Below the pieces are notes generated by a model. The model did no database searches. It saw nothing but the letters and a program-made list of their open reading frames with translations, and was not told where the DNA came from. This document shows positions 6,859 through 6,942 of a stretch of DNA of 6,942 nt, piece by piece (position 1 is the stretch's first letter; each line of letters starts with the position of its first letter). The stretch is from Mariprofundus sp. (lineage in GTDB: Bacteria; Pseudomonadota; Zetaproteobacteria; Mariprofundales; Mariprofundaceae): NCBI GenBank assembly GCA_021772845.1, contig JAJFLF010000052.1, positions 1 through 6,942 of the forward strand, written 5' to 3'. The position numbers were made by a program, and so were the translations under genes.

Positions 6859-6942
6859 ATGGCGATTAAAACCGGTGGTGCAAAAATACTGGTGGTGGAT
6901 GATGAACAGCGCAATCGCATGCTGTTGACCCGTCTGTTGAAT
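6859..6942 (+). CDS. Response regulator N-terminus (receiver domain), 3' truncated by window
   Basis: The 28 visible codons start at ATG after an AGGGGTGA site and encode a short lead followed by KILVVDDEQRNRMLLTRLLN, the first beta strand and first helix of a receiver domain. Asp14 and Asp15 form the acidic pocket. The phosphoacceptor, switch Thr and Lys lie beyond the window. It follows the Cache/GAF kinase by 42 bases on the same strand, so it is probably in the same operon and is a candidate phosphate acceptor for either kinase. The DDEQRNRMLL wording recalls regulators that carry HD-GYP or GGDEF outputs, but no output domain can be seen here, so its type is unknown. Confidence 0.85.
   Translation, partial: MAIKTGGAKILVVDDEQRNRMLLTRLLN

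Noticed and set aside
6825..6869. A 14-codon ORF between the second kinase and the last regulator, with GAGG 6 bases before its ATG, ending inside the regulator gene.
   Set aside because: It is too short to judge, the peptide has no recognisable features, and the regulator has its own good ribosome site. It could be a coupling leader, but nothing beyond chance supports it.

Overview
The window is almost wall-to-wall coding on the + strand: six genes, the first and last cut by the window edges, packed with overlaps or short gaps as in a single operon. There is no RNA gene, mobile element, CRISPR array, or gene-free stretch longer than about 45 bases. I saw no convincing promoter or terminator. 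The organism is a Gram-negative bacterium, shown by a periplasmic-type dihaem c-type cytochrome and kinases with periplasmic sensor domains. The kinase and peroxidase sequences look proteobacterial (gamma- or zetaproteobacterial by general feel), but the class cannot be settled from this sequence.

Layout: (1) 1-375, the C-terminal receiver domain of what is probably a hybrid histidine kinase that starts upstream; (2) 385-765, a single-domain DivK-like response regulator; (3) 758-1780, a membrane-anchored or secreted dihaem cytochrome c peroxidase of the CcpA/MauG family; (4) 1777-4242, a membrane histidine kinase with a helical periplasmic (DAHL-like) sensor, a PAS domain, a HisKA/HATPase core and a degenerate GGDEF-like C-terminus; (5) 4258-6816, a second membrane histidine kinase with a Cache-type periplasmic sensor, HAMP, GAF and HisKA/HATPase; (6) 6859 to the end, the N-terminus of another response regulator.

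Together the genes look like a multi-component phosphorelay. At least two, probably three, histidine kinases and three receiver domains surround one periplasmic redox enzyme. The peroxidase overlaps the genes on both sides (8 bases upstream, ATGA downstream), so it is likely co-translated with the signalling proteins rather than a chance neighbour. My inference is a respiratory, redox or peroxide-linked sensory system in which the dihaem protein may detoxify or sense peroxide next to the periplasmic sensor domains. Two molecular oddities stand out. The peroxidase has valine where classical enzymes carry the distal histidine ligand of the peroxidatic haem. The first complete kinase ends in a cyclase-like domain that has lost its GGDEF active site. 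No DNA-binding output protein is visible in the window.
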